From Fragum whitleyi (Eukaryota; Mollusca; Bivalvia; Cardiida; Cardiidae), in contig OX411552.1 in the NCBI GenBank assembly GCA_948146395.1, forward strand, positions 53,184,399 to 53,248,398: a stretch of 64,000 nt of DNA, given 5' to 3'. This document shows positions 33,929-44,969 of this stretch, piece by piece (positions within the stretch are counted from its first letter, which is position 1; every line of letters starts with the position of its first letter). Position numbers and translations under genes: made by a program. The notes under the pieces were generated by a model. The model had not been told where the DNA came from. It saw nothing but the letters and a program-made list of their open reading frames with translations, and searched no databases.

Positions 33929-34868
33929 AATAACTAGCAAAACGTCACCTTGCGATGTCCCCAGTGTCGACCGTGTAATGAACGGCTTCGCGAATTTTAA
34001 AAATGAGTGTTACTTTAACGAAACCCAAGGCACAAAAGCTTCGTAAGTCAAAAGTAAACTTAGATTCGAAGTTATAAATAACGACTTATTGTGGCATATG
34101 ACCACTATTTAAGAAACATTGGGCGTTTAACGTTTATTTTATCGAAATGACAAAAGTATATGATTACTTACTACAGTACCTTATAGTCCGTTTGACTTCT
34201 ATATGGACCAACATTTCGCCGAAAATCTCAGAATCGAAATAATGAATCGTATTTTTTCTAGCTCATACCATGAAGAATTTTGTTTTTCACACTTCATTAT
34301 TGTAATATAAGGATTTTGTCCGTCCGTCTACATGCTAACTCTCAGCCTTTCAAACCTTCTTGTGACTGTATTCAGCGGAAAAGCAAACTGTCTATCCAAA
34401 AAATAGTTCTCATTTGCATAGGGACTGAGTCAAAAGTGTACGATTTAAAGTGATTCGTTTAAGTCTAAAGTCGAGTATTTTTATAAGATTTATTTTATCG
34501 AAGATTTCCACCTCCTTAGGATATCAAATCCGAGTGTATATTGTCTTTGTTCAAATCAGTTTGACCTAACAATTGGAAATCTATTCTGAGATGAACCCCA
34601 TATTCCCTTATTTAGACCAATTAAAAATCATTATTTTTATGAAGACGTTGGGATTTCACGAGGACTGATTAGATAAGCAGGCGAGCAATAACGTTAGAAT
34701 TAACGTGATATTTAAGATAAGGATGAAATGACCGTCGATATGCTAATAAGCCTGTCCGAATAAAGAATAATGAACACTTCTTCTGTCATATGTTTAGTAT
34801 AAAGCCACGTGATTTTACTATATGTTTACATTTTCTTACTACTAAACAGCCTTCATCACCCCTTGTGT
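33929..34868. other. Unassigned DNA downstream of the exon-like segment
   Basis: Could be 3' UTR and intergenic DNA if the segment upstream is an exon. No repeat recognised. AATAAA occurs at 34759-34764. Confidence 0.4.
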
Positions 34869-34872
34869 TTAA

Positions 34873-35638
34873 GGTGGCAATGGACAGCCGCCTCCCGACT
34901 CTTTAAACCGGAAGTGGATTTTCGTTTATTTTACGGCTCTTTTAGCGCGTTGTTTAAAAAGACCGGTTTCGGTAGGTTCTGCTTATGGAAATAGCGTAAA
35001 ATAATGATGGTAAAATTTCATAACTTAGCTTCTTTTCAACATTTGATATCAACTGAATGACTGGGTCATTAAATTTAACAACAAAAATACGTAAAAGCGT
35101 CATTTAATCAGGAGGGGTCACTGTAAAATAACAAAAATCTTTCTTATTTGCATGGAAAGGTATGCTTAATTTTTTACCAAATAAAGGGAAAATATGGGGT
35201 TTAAACATATCGGAAAACAAGAAAAAATCATTGGGTAATTTCTTCAAAAAATAGATTTTTGTGGCATTTTTAACCTGTAAAATAACAAAAAATTAGTGCA
35301 TTTTTAAACTTTTGAAGACAAGTTGTGCAAATGCAATTAATCAAAGAGAAGTTTTCTTGGCAACAGCCATTGTGTACATGTATAGGGTCTATCAAAATGT
35401 ATTTGTTTTATAGCTATAAGCTAGTACTTGGTTTATACTAGACTTAAAACGAATATAAACGTTTTACTGAAAAATGGCCAATACCACTCAAGGGCAGATA
35501 ACTCTAGCATGAAAACGAGCATGGAAAGGTACCTTCAAATTTTGATATAATGACTAGACAATGTTAATCTACAACATATGTGAACAAGAAAAAAATTCAT
35601 TGGGTGGAAAAAAATGACGCCATGTGTCCATTGCTACC
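34873..35638. mobile_element. 766-bp non-autonomous TTAA-flanked element
   Basis: Ends GGTGGCAATGGACAGCCGCC and GGCGTCA-type complement (ATGACGCCATGTGTCCATTG, then CTACC) form a TIR of about 20 bp. Exact TTAA lies outside each end (34869-34872 and 35639-35642). The interior is AT-rich with no long frame, so it cannot encode a transposase. The GGT(A/G)G start resembles family B. Confidence 0.75.
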
Positions 35639-35873
35639 TTAAGAGTTAAAAATGCGAAAATATTAACATTAATCAGATAGACAAAATCATTATCTTAAAA
35701 TCATTTCATTTTCAAATAATTTTTGGAATAGTATTAATCTGAAATTTAGATTTTTCCACATACAAATCTTTCTTTCAAATGCAATTTTATGAAATTGAGA
35801 AAAAGGTTGGTCCATATAGAAGTCAAGCGGACTATACTTGCATCACCTAGTTGATAATCCGTTTGAAATATCA

Positions 35874-36006
35874 GCTCTGCGTTCCGGATGACAAAACAGT
35901 GCAAACAGTTTACCAATTATACACCGCTTTGCACGTGCACATGCGTGCAAAGCGGGGAATACTTGGAAAACTGTTTGCACCGTTTTGTCATCGCGAACGT
36001 AGGGCT
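35874..36006. mobile_element. Family A palindromic MITE, copy 5
   Basis: Ends AGCTCTGCGTTCCGGATGAC and GTCATCGCGAACGTAGGGCT, with GTGCAAACAGTTTACCAATT and its complement inside and arms CCGCTTTGCACG / CGTGCAAAGCGG at the centre. Confidence 0.85.
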
Positions 36007-36511
36007 GGTGAATCTGTCCAGCTATTGAAACGAATATCTAAAGTAAAAAAAAAGAAAGCATGATACAAAATTTATATTTGAATAAGTACATTTCACATCT
36101 ACATTTCTGGAATTTTGATTAAATAATTTGCCCTGTCAGAAAGCTACGTTTTCTGTACAAAATTCCACAGTATGCGTTAGCTTCCAAAACTAAAACAGTA
36201 AATTATCAGGTAATGAAAGCCTACACTGACCTGATATCACCATCCAGCTAACATAAAATGATATCAGACAGTCTGTTTTAAGAAACAATTTGCATATGAA
36301 TTATCTTAACCAGAACTCCCTTAACCTGAATTTCTTTGATTTTAAAGGTTTCATAAAATTCAATTACCGAACAATGTTTAATGAATAGAAGAGGAATATG
36401 TTAGTGTCTATGGATATCAATGTTATCTTGCCCTGACTAGGAGAAATAACCCAAACTCCATTACATGTAAAGCTTCTTAAGTTTATGATTACGTTCTCCC
36501 GACTTCGACCA
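36007..36511. other. Unassigned DNA
   Basis: No gene or repeat recognised. Confidence 0.4.
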
Positions 36512-36753
36512 GAGCTCGAGGTTACGAAACTTTTCTCAGGCTTAACTGAGAAATTTCTCAAATTTTAAATCTAAATAAATGTATTAAAATAAAAGATAAT
36601 ATTAATAAGTTGATTTTTATAACAACTTAATAATGTTATCTTTTATGTTAATACATTAAAATGAGTATTAAAACAGAACTACGGCTTTAATCTCAATTTG
36701 AAATTTGAGAAAATTTTGAATTGAGAATGAAATAGTTTTATAACCTCGGGCCC
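36512..36753. mobile_element. Family F inverted-repeat element, copy 1
   Basis: Ends CTCGAGGTTACGAAAC and GTTTTATAACCTCGGGCCC. The arms contain TTTCTCAAATTTTAAAT / ATTTGAAATTTGAGAAAAT. The centre is a palindrome, AAAAGATAATATTAATAAGT / ACTTAATAATGTTATCTTTT. A copy in the other orientation lies at 41728-41974. Confidence 0.75.
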
Positions 36754-36819
36754 ATATCACACTAACTTATAATTATCTATATCATCACCAAACAAAGACT
36801 GATATACTATGACTCTTAA

Positions 36820-37113
36820 ATTGTTTGTTTATTTCTTTATATTTATCATCACTACCGTGGCATATGCCCATATGAGCGATGCCCCCAGAAGACGGTTAGT
36901 TGTTACGGGGGATAGTGCAAGGATACATGACGAAATTACTGCTAAGATCCGCCATGGTTCTTTAACGTGCTCGGTGTAAAGCACCGTCTCACGGGACCTC
37001 GGTACAACGTCTCATCCGAAAGACAATGTTTTTGTTAGTGTGCCAGCCCAGGGACCGAACCAGTGATCGACCTTCAATTGTTTTTAAGTCCGGTGCTCAA
37101 ACGATTGACTCAC
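36820..37113 (-). mobile_element. tRNA-headed SINE, family S4, sharing the S1 core
   Basis: On the minus strand: a head starting near 37113 (GTGAGTCAATCGTTTGAGCA) with a B-box-like GGTTCGGTCCC. A body TCTTTCGGATGAGACG, GAGGTCCCGTGAGACGG, then GGTGCTTTACACCGAGCAC and GTTAAAGAACC, the block also found in S1. Then CCCCCGTAACAACTAACC and an AT-rich tail. The head differs from S1, so the core is modular. Confidence 0.7.
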
Positions 37114-38207
37114 AAATATTTGACTGAATGTTTTAACTATATGTGATTTCATTGGTTTATCTCATTTAAGAATATTTGAAATCATTAGAAAATGACAAAA
37201 AATATGATTAAACCTGTTACCGAAAGAGGTGTAAAGTTAACTCAACCAAACGGCAAATAAAGTTAAAGTATGATATATATAAGTAATTTGTTTGAAATTC
37301 ATAGTTGTTGGTGGTTTATCAAAATGTATTTTGCATGGTTTGAAAGAAAGAAAAAAAATGATAAAGATCATTATATCTGACTGATGGAAAACAATGAACT
37401 GTCAACTTAAGAATTCCTGGTAGTGTGTGAGATCATCAATTGAATACAGAGCCTTAAGATAATTCTTAAAACAACATCAACAAAAGAAGAGGATTATGAA
37501 ACAATGACCTATGCAGAGTGAACGTTGATTTCCTCTTATCTATTATTCTAAATTAGATGAGTTACTAATAAACACATTAAAGTTAAAATAAAACGCATTC
37601 TCCGAGAGAGATTTGTATTAATTAATGTCAAACATTTCATAAACTAGGGGAAATGTCAAAAAAGTGTCAGAATTTTTAATAGAATCATAGGGTGTTTGTA
37701 TTTAATGATTTAAAGTTATGACTGTGTGTACATTTTGAATGTCTTATTTGCATGATTATTGTTGTCGGATGTCATATACCATCGTTATTATGTTTCCCGA
37801 CATTTTTCCACACTTGAATTATATAACTTCGTCACATATACCTAATGATAAGATGACATATCACATTGCTTAACCCAATCTGCGATATTATTTATGAACA
37901 GATGCTTTATATGGACAATACTTCACCCATTTGCTTTCTTTCTATTTCTATCCATAAAACAAATGGATGGATATAGTATTATCTAGGAGTTGAAGAGAGT
38001 ATACTTCGAGGAACAAATCAAACTTTTCAGCAAAACAGAATGCACGAATCTTGATAGGTCTAAATTGAAATAAATTACTTTCATTTTTTCGAGCAAGATA
38101 CACCGATTATCTTAGGAAGATTTCCATTCTATGCTTAGTTTATTTCTGGTCTGCTTAGCCCTTACGATTCCCGTCCCCTGACCGTAATCCCATTTTGTAC
38201 TGTTCCC
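37114..38207. other. Unassigned AT-rich DNA
   Basis: No gene or repeat recognised in this stretch. Confidence 0.45.
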
Positions 38208-38695
38208 CATTCGGAACATCACTCGGCCATTTCCGTAAACTGCAGCATGCCTCGGATGCATGTAAGGCGGATGGGTATGTAACGAAATCGTGCATTTTGT
38301 TTGGCGGAAATAGTGTAAGAAATTTAGCACTGTAGATTTATATCTTTTACAGTAAATGACGGCTGAAAAGTCTTAATTTTTGAGAATGACGAATCATTCT
38401 CAAAAATTAAGATTTTTCAGCCGTTATTTAAGAATCTAAAGATATTTGTATCAGGATACGATGGCTTGACGTCAATGACTTAAACGAGTAGCATTGACGA
38501 CGTCGAATGTTTTCACTCGAAATTTCGAGGGCTAACACCATTCTAACTGACGTTATCGAGTTTTTCCAAGAGTTTCCCGTAAGTTTTAAAAATAGTCCGT
38601 CTATGTACATCCGAGGTTGATCGTGAGATTGGCCGAGTGGTGTTCCGAATGCAGCCGAGGTTGATCGTGAGCTTGGCCGAGTGGTGTTCCGAATG
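38208..38695. mobile_element. TIR element with C-type ends and a different central hairpin
   Basis: Left CATTCGGAACATCACTCGGC and right GGCCGAGTGGTGTTCCGAATG minus one base are inverted, continuing to CCTCGGATG on both sides (TIR of about 60 bp). The centre is a near-perfect hairpin at 38353-38430 (GACGGCTGAAAA, CTTAATTTTTGAGAATGA and complements). The right TIR is duplicated in tandem with 44-bp period (38611-38654, 38655-38698). Its tips match the family C left tip (CATTCGAAACATCGCTCGGA) but its hairpin does not. Confidence 0.75.
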
Positions 38696-38698
38696 TAC

Positions 38699-39026
38699 GG
38701 CCCCCATGAGGTGGCAAAAAAATTCAGGCAAGCATCGCACAGTTTTATGTGCGCCGTAGACCTTCGGATTTTATTCAACAACGGCTACACATTTTGAAAA
38801 CATGTATCGCAAAGCCGGACCATTACCAAAGCCCGTAGACTTGCCATTGTGGTATTGCACGGTCGTCGTACACCGCATATTTAACGCAATATGGTTTGCT
38901 ACTGAATTTTGACAGCAACACTATACGTTCTCTCCACGGTACCTGTACACAGGTCTTACGGTCTTAACAATATCAAGTTGACTAATATGACTGTCTTCGT
39001 ACGAAGACTGCACAATATCTTTTTCC
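38699..39026. other. Unassigned DNA
   Basis: No gene recognised. The 117- and 65-codon minus-strand frames beginning here run through the duplicated TIR and are not real. Confidence 0.4.
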
Positions 39027-39030
39027 CTTT

Positions 39031-39122
<92 letters not shown>

Positions 39123-39199
39123 ATTTCTAATTTCTTTCTTTCTTTCTTTCTTATTTCTAATCTCTTTCTTATTTCTAATTTCTTTCTTTTTCTTTTAGG
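39027..39199 (+). repeat. (CTTT)n microsatellite
   Basis: About 95 bp of uninterrupted CTTT units followed by interrupted units with TTATTTCTAAT insertions. The 73-codon open frame over it is an artefact. Confidence 0.97.
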
Positions 39200-40356
39200 G
39201 TTTTTATTTCGTTCTTATGTTCTATTCGTGCGTCTGTTCACCACATTACTCAGGCAAAACTAGTTAAACTAGTTAAACTGAAATGTGTCTTTGGTATTTC
39301 CCATGATATCCAGATTTTCTATGTAGTTTTCCAATGGCATTTGGTCGATTATTCAGTCTGTTACCGGAAATTAAATCGGAGAAAGCTATTTGTTGGGTTG
39401 ATGTGATGCTCGGATCACGTGATCATCGATTCAGATTAGACGTTTTACTAATACTTCAATGACGAAAAGTGATATTATCTGTAAGAAAACATATGTTTTC
39501 TTGGAGATAGCTTGTCTTATTGTGCTTGTAATTATAATGTTGTCTGAGAATTGATTCACAATCGTTGAACAAAGTTGGAGATGAAGACTTGGTCAACAAA
39601 AGGGCGAAGCGAATTTAAGAAATGGGCCTATGCGTGACATTTCCAACAATTTCAAAAGTGCGCAAATCAAAGACTCTGACCAGCCTGTGCAGCCGCACAG
39701 TCTGACCATAATCTTCACTATGCACATTATAGATAGATAATGTCTTCATCCATTTTCATACGATCAGCATATATTATTGTTGCCTTGTGTCGTTGTCAAC
39801 GCTACTCAACGTGTGTACCTCGCGCAGGTGTGAAATCGTTGGAAATATCACGCACAGGCTCGTTTAAGAAATGATGATGATATTTTGTGTTTCCTTTTGT
39901 CATCTGTGTCTTATTGAATTTTTGCCTTTTTCGATTTGATTTTTCACCCGCTATTCAGCAACTGATAGGCGAGCGTAGACATACGCGTGTGGTGCTCTTG
40001 CTTTCGATATAACCTTTGTTATTATATATAAATAATGATTAAAAGGTTTAGAAGATCAACGATCAAAAAACCTTGATCTAACACATCCGTTCACTCTTCA
40101 CTTTATAACCCTAAAAGTCAGATGGGAGTGCCCTGACGATGTTTGAAATGACGTGCATTTCCTCTGCACTACATTATCGATATGCACGTGCTATTTTCCA
40201 TTGATTTTATAGATCATTATAAATTATACCGAAATGCCAATCATAAATAATGCACGAATAAGTCAGAATGGCTGTTTATCGGTTTAAAAAGAAATTTATT
40301 TTGATTTAACAAAGTTATTCCTTTGGAAGACAGTTTTGTATCTTTAAGACCTATGC
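39200..40356. other. Unassigned DNA
   Basis: Contains GACCAGCCTGTGCAGCCGCA and CAGTCTGACC near 39678, a small hairpin related to those near 4864 and 44361. No gene recognised. Confidence 0.45.
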
Positions 40357-40368
40357 CTGTTTTAAAAG

Positions 40369-40643
40369 GCCGCCATCATAGCGGAGTTGGTTAGGCATAA
40401 GACTTTCAATTTGGAAGTCGTGGGTTCGATCTCCGGTGGCGGCAAATATCCTTTCCAAGGTTTGTCTCTCACCAATGGGTAGATAATCGTAAACCTATGT
40501 GGGATAGCAGTCGGAGGCTAGGAAAGGGTGGAATGGTAGTACAGGTGAAAGAAATACCAGGAATCCATTGTCAGGTTCTCCGGCCGCCGCAATATAACTG
40601 CGAAATTGTTGAAAGCGGTGTAAAACCTATTCAAACAAACAAA
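40369..40643 (+). mobile_element. tRNA-headed SINE, family S2, copy 3, with 12-bp TSD
   Basis: The head keeps a perfect acceptor stem, GCCGCCA...TGGCGGC, and a B box GGGTTCGATCTCC. The body has CACCAATGGGTAGATAATCG, GGCTAGGAAAGGGTGG and GAATCCATTGTCAGGTTCTC, and the 3' end is GCGGTGTAAAACC plus (CAAA)n. TSD CTGTTTTAAAAG is perfect at 40357-40368 and 40644-40655. Youngest-looking S2 copy here. Confidence 0.9.
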
Positions 40644-40728
40644 CTGTTTTAAAAGACAGATAAATTTTGAAAGTATAAAAATCTAGTGGTGAAAAAATAT
40701 TTCATACTCGACCATTTCATTTAAGCGT

Positions 40729-40757
40729 CCACCGCAACAGCTCAGTTGGTGTAGCGC
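40729..40757 (+). mobile_element. 5' piece of a split S2-like SINE head
   Basis: CCACCGCAACAGCTCAGTTG followed by GTGTAGCGCTG is an A-box half of a tRNA-like head. Its continuation (anticodon region, B box, body) appears after the G element, starting near 41300. Confidence 0.5.
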
Positions 40758-41299
40758 TGAAGCGCTGAGTGAATGCTTTAGAATGAATTTGATCGGAATG
40801 GGAGTCAAAAGCGCTGAGTGAATGCTTTAGAATGAATTTGATCGGAATGGTACTACCATTCCGATCAAATTAAGAACATTGTGAATATGGCTACGATTCC
40901 GATCAAATTCATTCTAAAGCATTCACTCAGCGCTCCATTCATTCATTCCAAACACTCGCTTGAATCGCCAAAAAGGCTTCAAAATCATTTCGAAATCGAC
41001 CAAGACGATCAACATTTTATTCAAATCGATCAATTTATTCAACGATTTTATTGGTAGGTGTGGATTTTAAAGTGGCTTATTACTCCTCGAAGACAAACAA
41101 ACAGAAAAGTGCGTATATTTTATAAAAGGGAGATAATAAATATCGGTAATGGTGTTCATCATGAACAAAATTGGCGATATTGGATTACCTCCCTTTAACT
41201 TCACTCAAACCTCGCTCCACGCACACCCATTCAATTTCATTCCAAAACCATTCCAAAATCATGCATCTTGTCAATTTCACGATGTGTTTCACTGTATTG
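40758..41299 (-). mobile_element. Family G element, copy 6, with foldback left end, splitting a SINE
   Basis: Two 49-bp tandem copies of AGCGCTGAGTGAATGCTTTA (40761, 40810) are followed by their inverted copy (ATTCCGATCAAATTCATTCT, then AGCATTCACTCAGCGCTCC). The normal G interior then follows in reverse: central hairpin AAGGGAGATAATA (41127) / GGATTACCTCCCTT (41183) and the end GTCAATTTCACGATG..CACTG-TA. The foldback left end is unusual for the family. Confidence 0.65.
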
Positions 41300-41570
41300 C
41301 AATAGACGCTCAATCTACAATTATGGGATGCCATGGGTTCGGCCTCCCGGCGGCAGCACATATTCTTCTTGTCATTCGTCTCCCCTCAGTGGGTTCGTAA
41401 TCCTAGACCTATGTGCCCTTCGGTTGGCATCTTGAGGCTAGGAAAGATACCAACGGGAGTACTGGGGTGAAGAATGCATGTACCAGGGTTCTATTGCCAG
41501 ATGCTCGAACTGCCGCTACATGACTGAAAAAGAAAGATAATTACGACGTTAAAAACCATTCAGACAAAGC
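41300..41570 (+). mobile_element. S2-like SINE, copy 4, main part
   Basis: Starts in the anticodon region (GACGCTCAATCTACAATTAT), has a decayed B box GGGTTCGGCCTCCC and acceptor strand GGCGGCAGC. It continues with the S2 body (CAGTGGGTTCGTAATCCTAG, GAGGCTAGGAAAG, GGTTCTATTGCCAGATGCTC) and the tail GACGTTAAAAACCATTCA. The missing 5' part is at 40729-40757. Confidence 0.65.
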
Positions 41571-41727
41571 ATGTCATTGACGTTTTTAGACATTTCCCCG
41601 ATGCTTTTTATACGTATATGTACGTATATGTTCAAGTAAAAATAAAATGAAAAAAAATTAAGATAAAAAGTCAAGAAATACGTCTTTCTATCTGACACAT
41701 ATGCCGTCTTGGTACACATGTCGTTCA

Positions 41728-41974
41728 GGGCCCGAGGCTATAAAACTTTTCTCATTCTCAATTTAAAATTTTCTCAAATTAGAATTTAAGACTAAAGCCG
41801 TAACTCTGTTTTAATGCTCATTTTTATGTATTAACATAAAATATAATATAAGTTGTTATAAATAACAACTTATTGATATTATCTTTATTATCTTTTATTT
41901 TTGTACATTCATTTAAATTTAAAATTTGAGAAAATTCTCAGTTGAGCCTGGGAAAAGTTTTATAATTTCGGGCC
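41728..41974. mobile_element. Family F inverted-repeat element, copy 2
   Basis: Ends GGGCCCGAGGCTATAAAAC and GTTTTATAATTTCGGGCC, with CTTTTCTCATTCTCAATTTA and its counterpart inside. The centre is AAGTTGTTATAAATAACAACTT. Opposite orientation to 36512-36753. Confidence 0.75.
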
Positions 41975-43078
41975 AAGTTTAAAAAAGAAAAGAATTTTCA
42001 AGATAAACCCCTGTTTGTAGTTTGTACTCGTACTTATAGCACAGTTTGTAGCAGATTTAAAATGAATCTTCTGGTCGAATGACGTCAAATTCGTTTCCAT
42101 AAATTTTGTAGAACTCATTTAGGAATTTGACTAAATACTTGAATTAAGTCCGGCGAACGATTTTGATTTGATTTGATTTGATTTGATATGATTTTGCGAA
42201 AAATGTATTGGAGGAGACCAGGATCAACGAGAAAAAAATAGGATTTCAAAGGTAAGTTTCCCTGGTTGTTTGAAATTGACTGCAAGTGATTCAATAAATC
42301 AGTAAAAAAAAGCACTACTAAGAGGGTACATTGTAATAGCTGTTATATTTTTGTTGGTACGGTACAGTGCCATAAACATATATTAGTGAATGGCTTCGGA
42401 ATTTGGTCAGCTTTGCAGGCTGAAAGTGCACTGAGGATAAAAATACTTTGCAAATCGCAAAAGAGTAAATACGTACCGTACATTTTAATTTATAAGGATA
42501 TCTTTTTAAATCTTACACCGGAAAGTAGATTGATCATTTTAGATCCCGAAAACCACTAAATTGCGTAATAGTTCGAGCCCTCACTTTTCGCGCTACCCAA
42601 ATAGTCCCTTTTCGAGAGTCTAATTACATATGGACATTTGTACTTACCTAATGTACAATAATGATACTTATTTCTGAAGTAATTCTTTGAGTATAAACTG
42701 TTTAATGAAGAATAAGGACCCTTGCTGACTGCAGGGGACCAGTAAATGGTGAAATAATGGACAATTCCTAGCTGTACATTATCTGTACAAATGTGCAGTA
42801 TGTATGGATCTATTTAAATTTCAAATCAATCATGCTGCGTGCATCACCGATTCTGGCGCGGTGACTAGTAAATTATATTGAGAGACAATTAGTCTTCAAT
42901 AGAGACCACACATCGCTGCGTTCATGTCCAACATTGTGAGACACGACTTGATTGACAAACAATGATATAAAACATATTTTCTATTCTAGTCATGCGAAAA
43001 GAGGCCACCTAGAATCTCAGTAAAATAGATGAGTTCGATACAGTATAAAATAATAAAAGTCTCATTTTGAAATTAAAT
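41975..43078. other. Unassigned DNA with a small (GATTT)n tract
   Basis: GATTTGATTTGATTTGATTT lies at about 42150-42187. No gene recognised; the 66-codon minus-strand frame covers the microsatellite. Confidence 0.45.
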
Positions 43079-43260
43079 ACAGTAAACTCTCAGTAGTTCG
43101 CACGCCGGTGGTTCGTAGGTATGTGTTCGTTCGTTTATAATCTTTGGTCCGGATTTTTCCTTTCTTTATCTTTCTAAGAAAGTTCCGTGCTTTTCGCACG
43201 TCGGTCATTCGTAGGCCGTCTAAAGTCCAGAGCGTTGTTTCATAACACACACCCATAAGC
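43079..43260 (+). repeat. Possible one-ended Tigger-like (Tc1/mariner) fragment
   Basis: TACAGTAAACTCTCAGTAGT resembles the TA plus CAGTAAA..TCTC terminus of Tigger/pogo-type elements. A TTCGCACG(C/T)CGGT...TTCGTAGG motif occurs twice (near 43097 and 43191). No opposite terminus was found, and the minus-strand 64-codon frame shows no transposase motif I can name. Confidence 0.35.
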
Positions 43261-43889
43261 TTAATTTGATGGTGTTATTTGTGCAATTAATAAAGGCACA
43301 ATGTGTAAATGGATGTTCAAATGTCCGTAGGATGTGAAAATGAATGTGCAAATGTTCGTATCAACATGTCTTCATCTAAGATACACCGCCAAGATTTTGT
43401 AGTTTACTAAAGGTGTACCCCGAGTGATTTGGTCCAAAGGGAAAACACTGTGATGGAGTTAAAAACTGACAAGCAAATAATTGATTAAACATTACGTATA
43501 ATAGGCCTACTAAGGTTTTGATCACGGGCTAAACACAAGATGGGCTTTTTTCAAGTAGCATTTTAGTGTCATTACTAAATAGTCTTACATATAGTCTTGT
43601 TGAAACTTTATTCGAAATATGTTCCGTATAAAATTAGAACCAAGTCCCAGAAAGAGGATACCAACAGACCTTGTCTGATTCCGAGCCATTAAGAAACTAC
43701 CGACCAAAATGAACCCGTTTCATCATCGAGTTACCAATTTCTCGTAACTTCAGCTTGTTTGGTTACCCATATACGATTTAATGTTTCATTCCACTATCTA
43801 TAAAAGTGAGTTCTTATAAATTGGTCTAATCTAACTTTTAAGTGCAAAGACCCGTTAGTTAGGCCCCGCCCTGCCAGGGCAAAAATCAT
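43261..43889. other. Unassigned DNA
   Basis: No gene or repeat recognised. Confidence 0.4.
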
Positions 43890-44290
43890 GCATAATAAGT
43901 GTTTTGAGTGTTTTGAAAGCTCTAAATGAAGTGCTGAGCGAGAACGATTTAGAACGTTTTTGAAAGGAACAAATTCAAATTCGCTTCATAACAAATTCCG
44001 AATGCGATTTCCAACTCATTTCACCAATCGTTACATGTACATCGGTTGTAGATATGTCATTTTGATCGTCCAAACGACGAGTATATCGTGTTATCATTTT
44101 GACGTAGCTGCAGGGTTTGCCGTGTCACGAGCCTATTCAGTTAATACAGTGAATTTGGTCAAATGAATGGCTTTTGAAATGATTTTAGAATGTTATTGGT
44201 TGAGTTAAAATTTCAATGCTATCAAAGAAAGAGGTATTAAAATATCACTTATTTCGTTCAAATTGGGTTCTATTTTGCGATATGATTTTA
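43890..44290 (+). repeat. Family G-related fragments
   Basis: GTTTTGAGTGTTTTGAAAGC and GTGCTGAGCGAGAACGATTT at the left, and GTTAATACAGTGAATTTGGT and a degenerate TTTTACTTACCTTTGTT near 44290, recall G ends and hairpin. Order and completeness are poor. Confidence 0.35.
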
Positions 44291-44301
44291 CTTACCTTTG
44301 T

Positions 44302-44547
44302 TAAACCTTGTCATGCTGATCCCGGAATATTCCTGACTTGACAGAAGCTATAGACAAACATCAGCCTGCACATATGTGCAGACTGATGTAGGTCTACACC
44401 ACCTGTTTCTCACTTTCAAACCAGAATTGTCAATAGATTTAGTTTTCAAATAAAAATTGACCTACAGTTGCTTTCAGTGCTTTTTGCCTTTTGATTTTGA
44501 TGAAATTTTTAGCCAAAAATTATGCAGCATGACAAGGGTTAGATTAA
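44302..44547 (+). mobile_element. Family Q TIR element, copy 1
   Basis: Ends AAACCTTGTCATGCTG and CAGCATGACAAGGGTT are inverted. An internal hairpin, CATCAGCCTGCACATATGTG / CAGACTGATG, lies at 44361-44390. It shares CATGCTGATCCCGGAATATT, GTCTACACCACCTG and GCTTTCAGTGCTTTTTG blocks with the reverse copy near 55700-56010. Confidence 0.6.
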
Positions 44548-44969
44548 ACATAAATAATGTAAAATTATAAATAAACGTGTCTTCGCGTATCGATCAGACG
44601 CATACAAATAAACACAAGACGATGCAAGACGATATAATGCTTGGAGCCATCTAAGGTCTGTTTACGCATTCACAATTTTGGCTACGATTTATAAATCATA
44701 ATCTTCGTATACCGTGGTGATTCGTAGTTGAATCATGGTGAATGGTACTGAGTCTTGATAAATGATAGTGATTCGCGAAATTCAACGGTTGACGTCACGT
44801 TGGAAAAAAAACAACGAATGCCGTTATTTTTGAAAATATTTTATTATTCAACGTAACATCAATTGAAATGAAGAAGAGAAGTGAAAAAATTGATTCTTTT
44901 CAACATGCGGGACATTTTGGTATGTAATTTATGCTTATCAAGTGAAAAATAGCTTGAATATCAAGAAAA

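Noticed and set aside
38909..39130. Phe/Leu/Ser repeat peptide
   Set aside because: Translation of the (CTTT)n microsatellite.
40369..40445. Functional tRNA gene with an intact acceptor stem
   Set aside because: It is an S2 SINE head with body, tail and TSD. The putative anticodon loop gives an implausible anticodon.
41149..41400. 83-codon frame as a small gene
   Set aside because: It spans the right half of a family G element and a SINE body.
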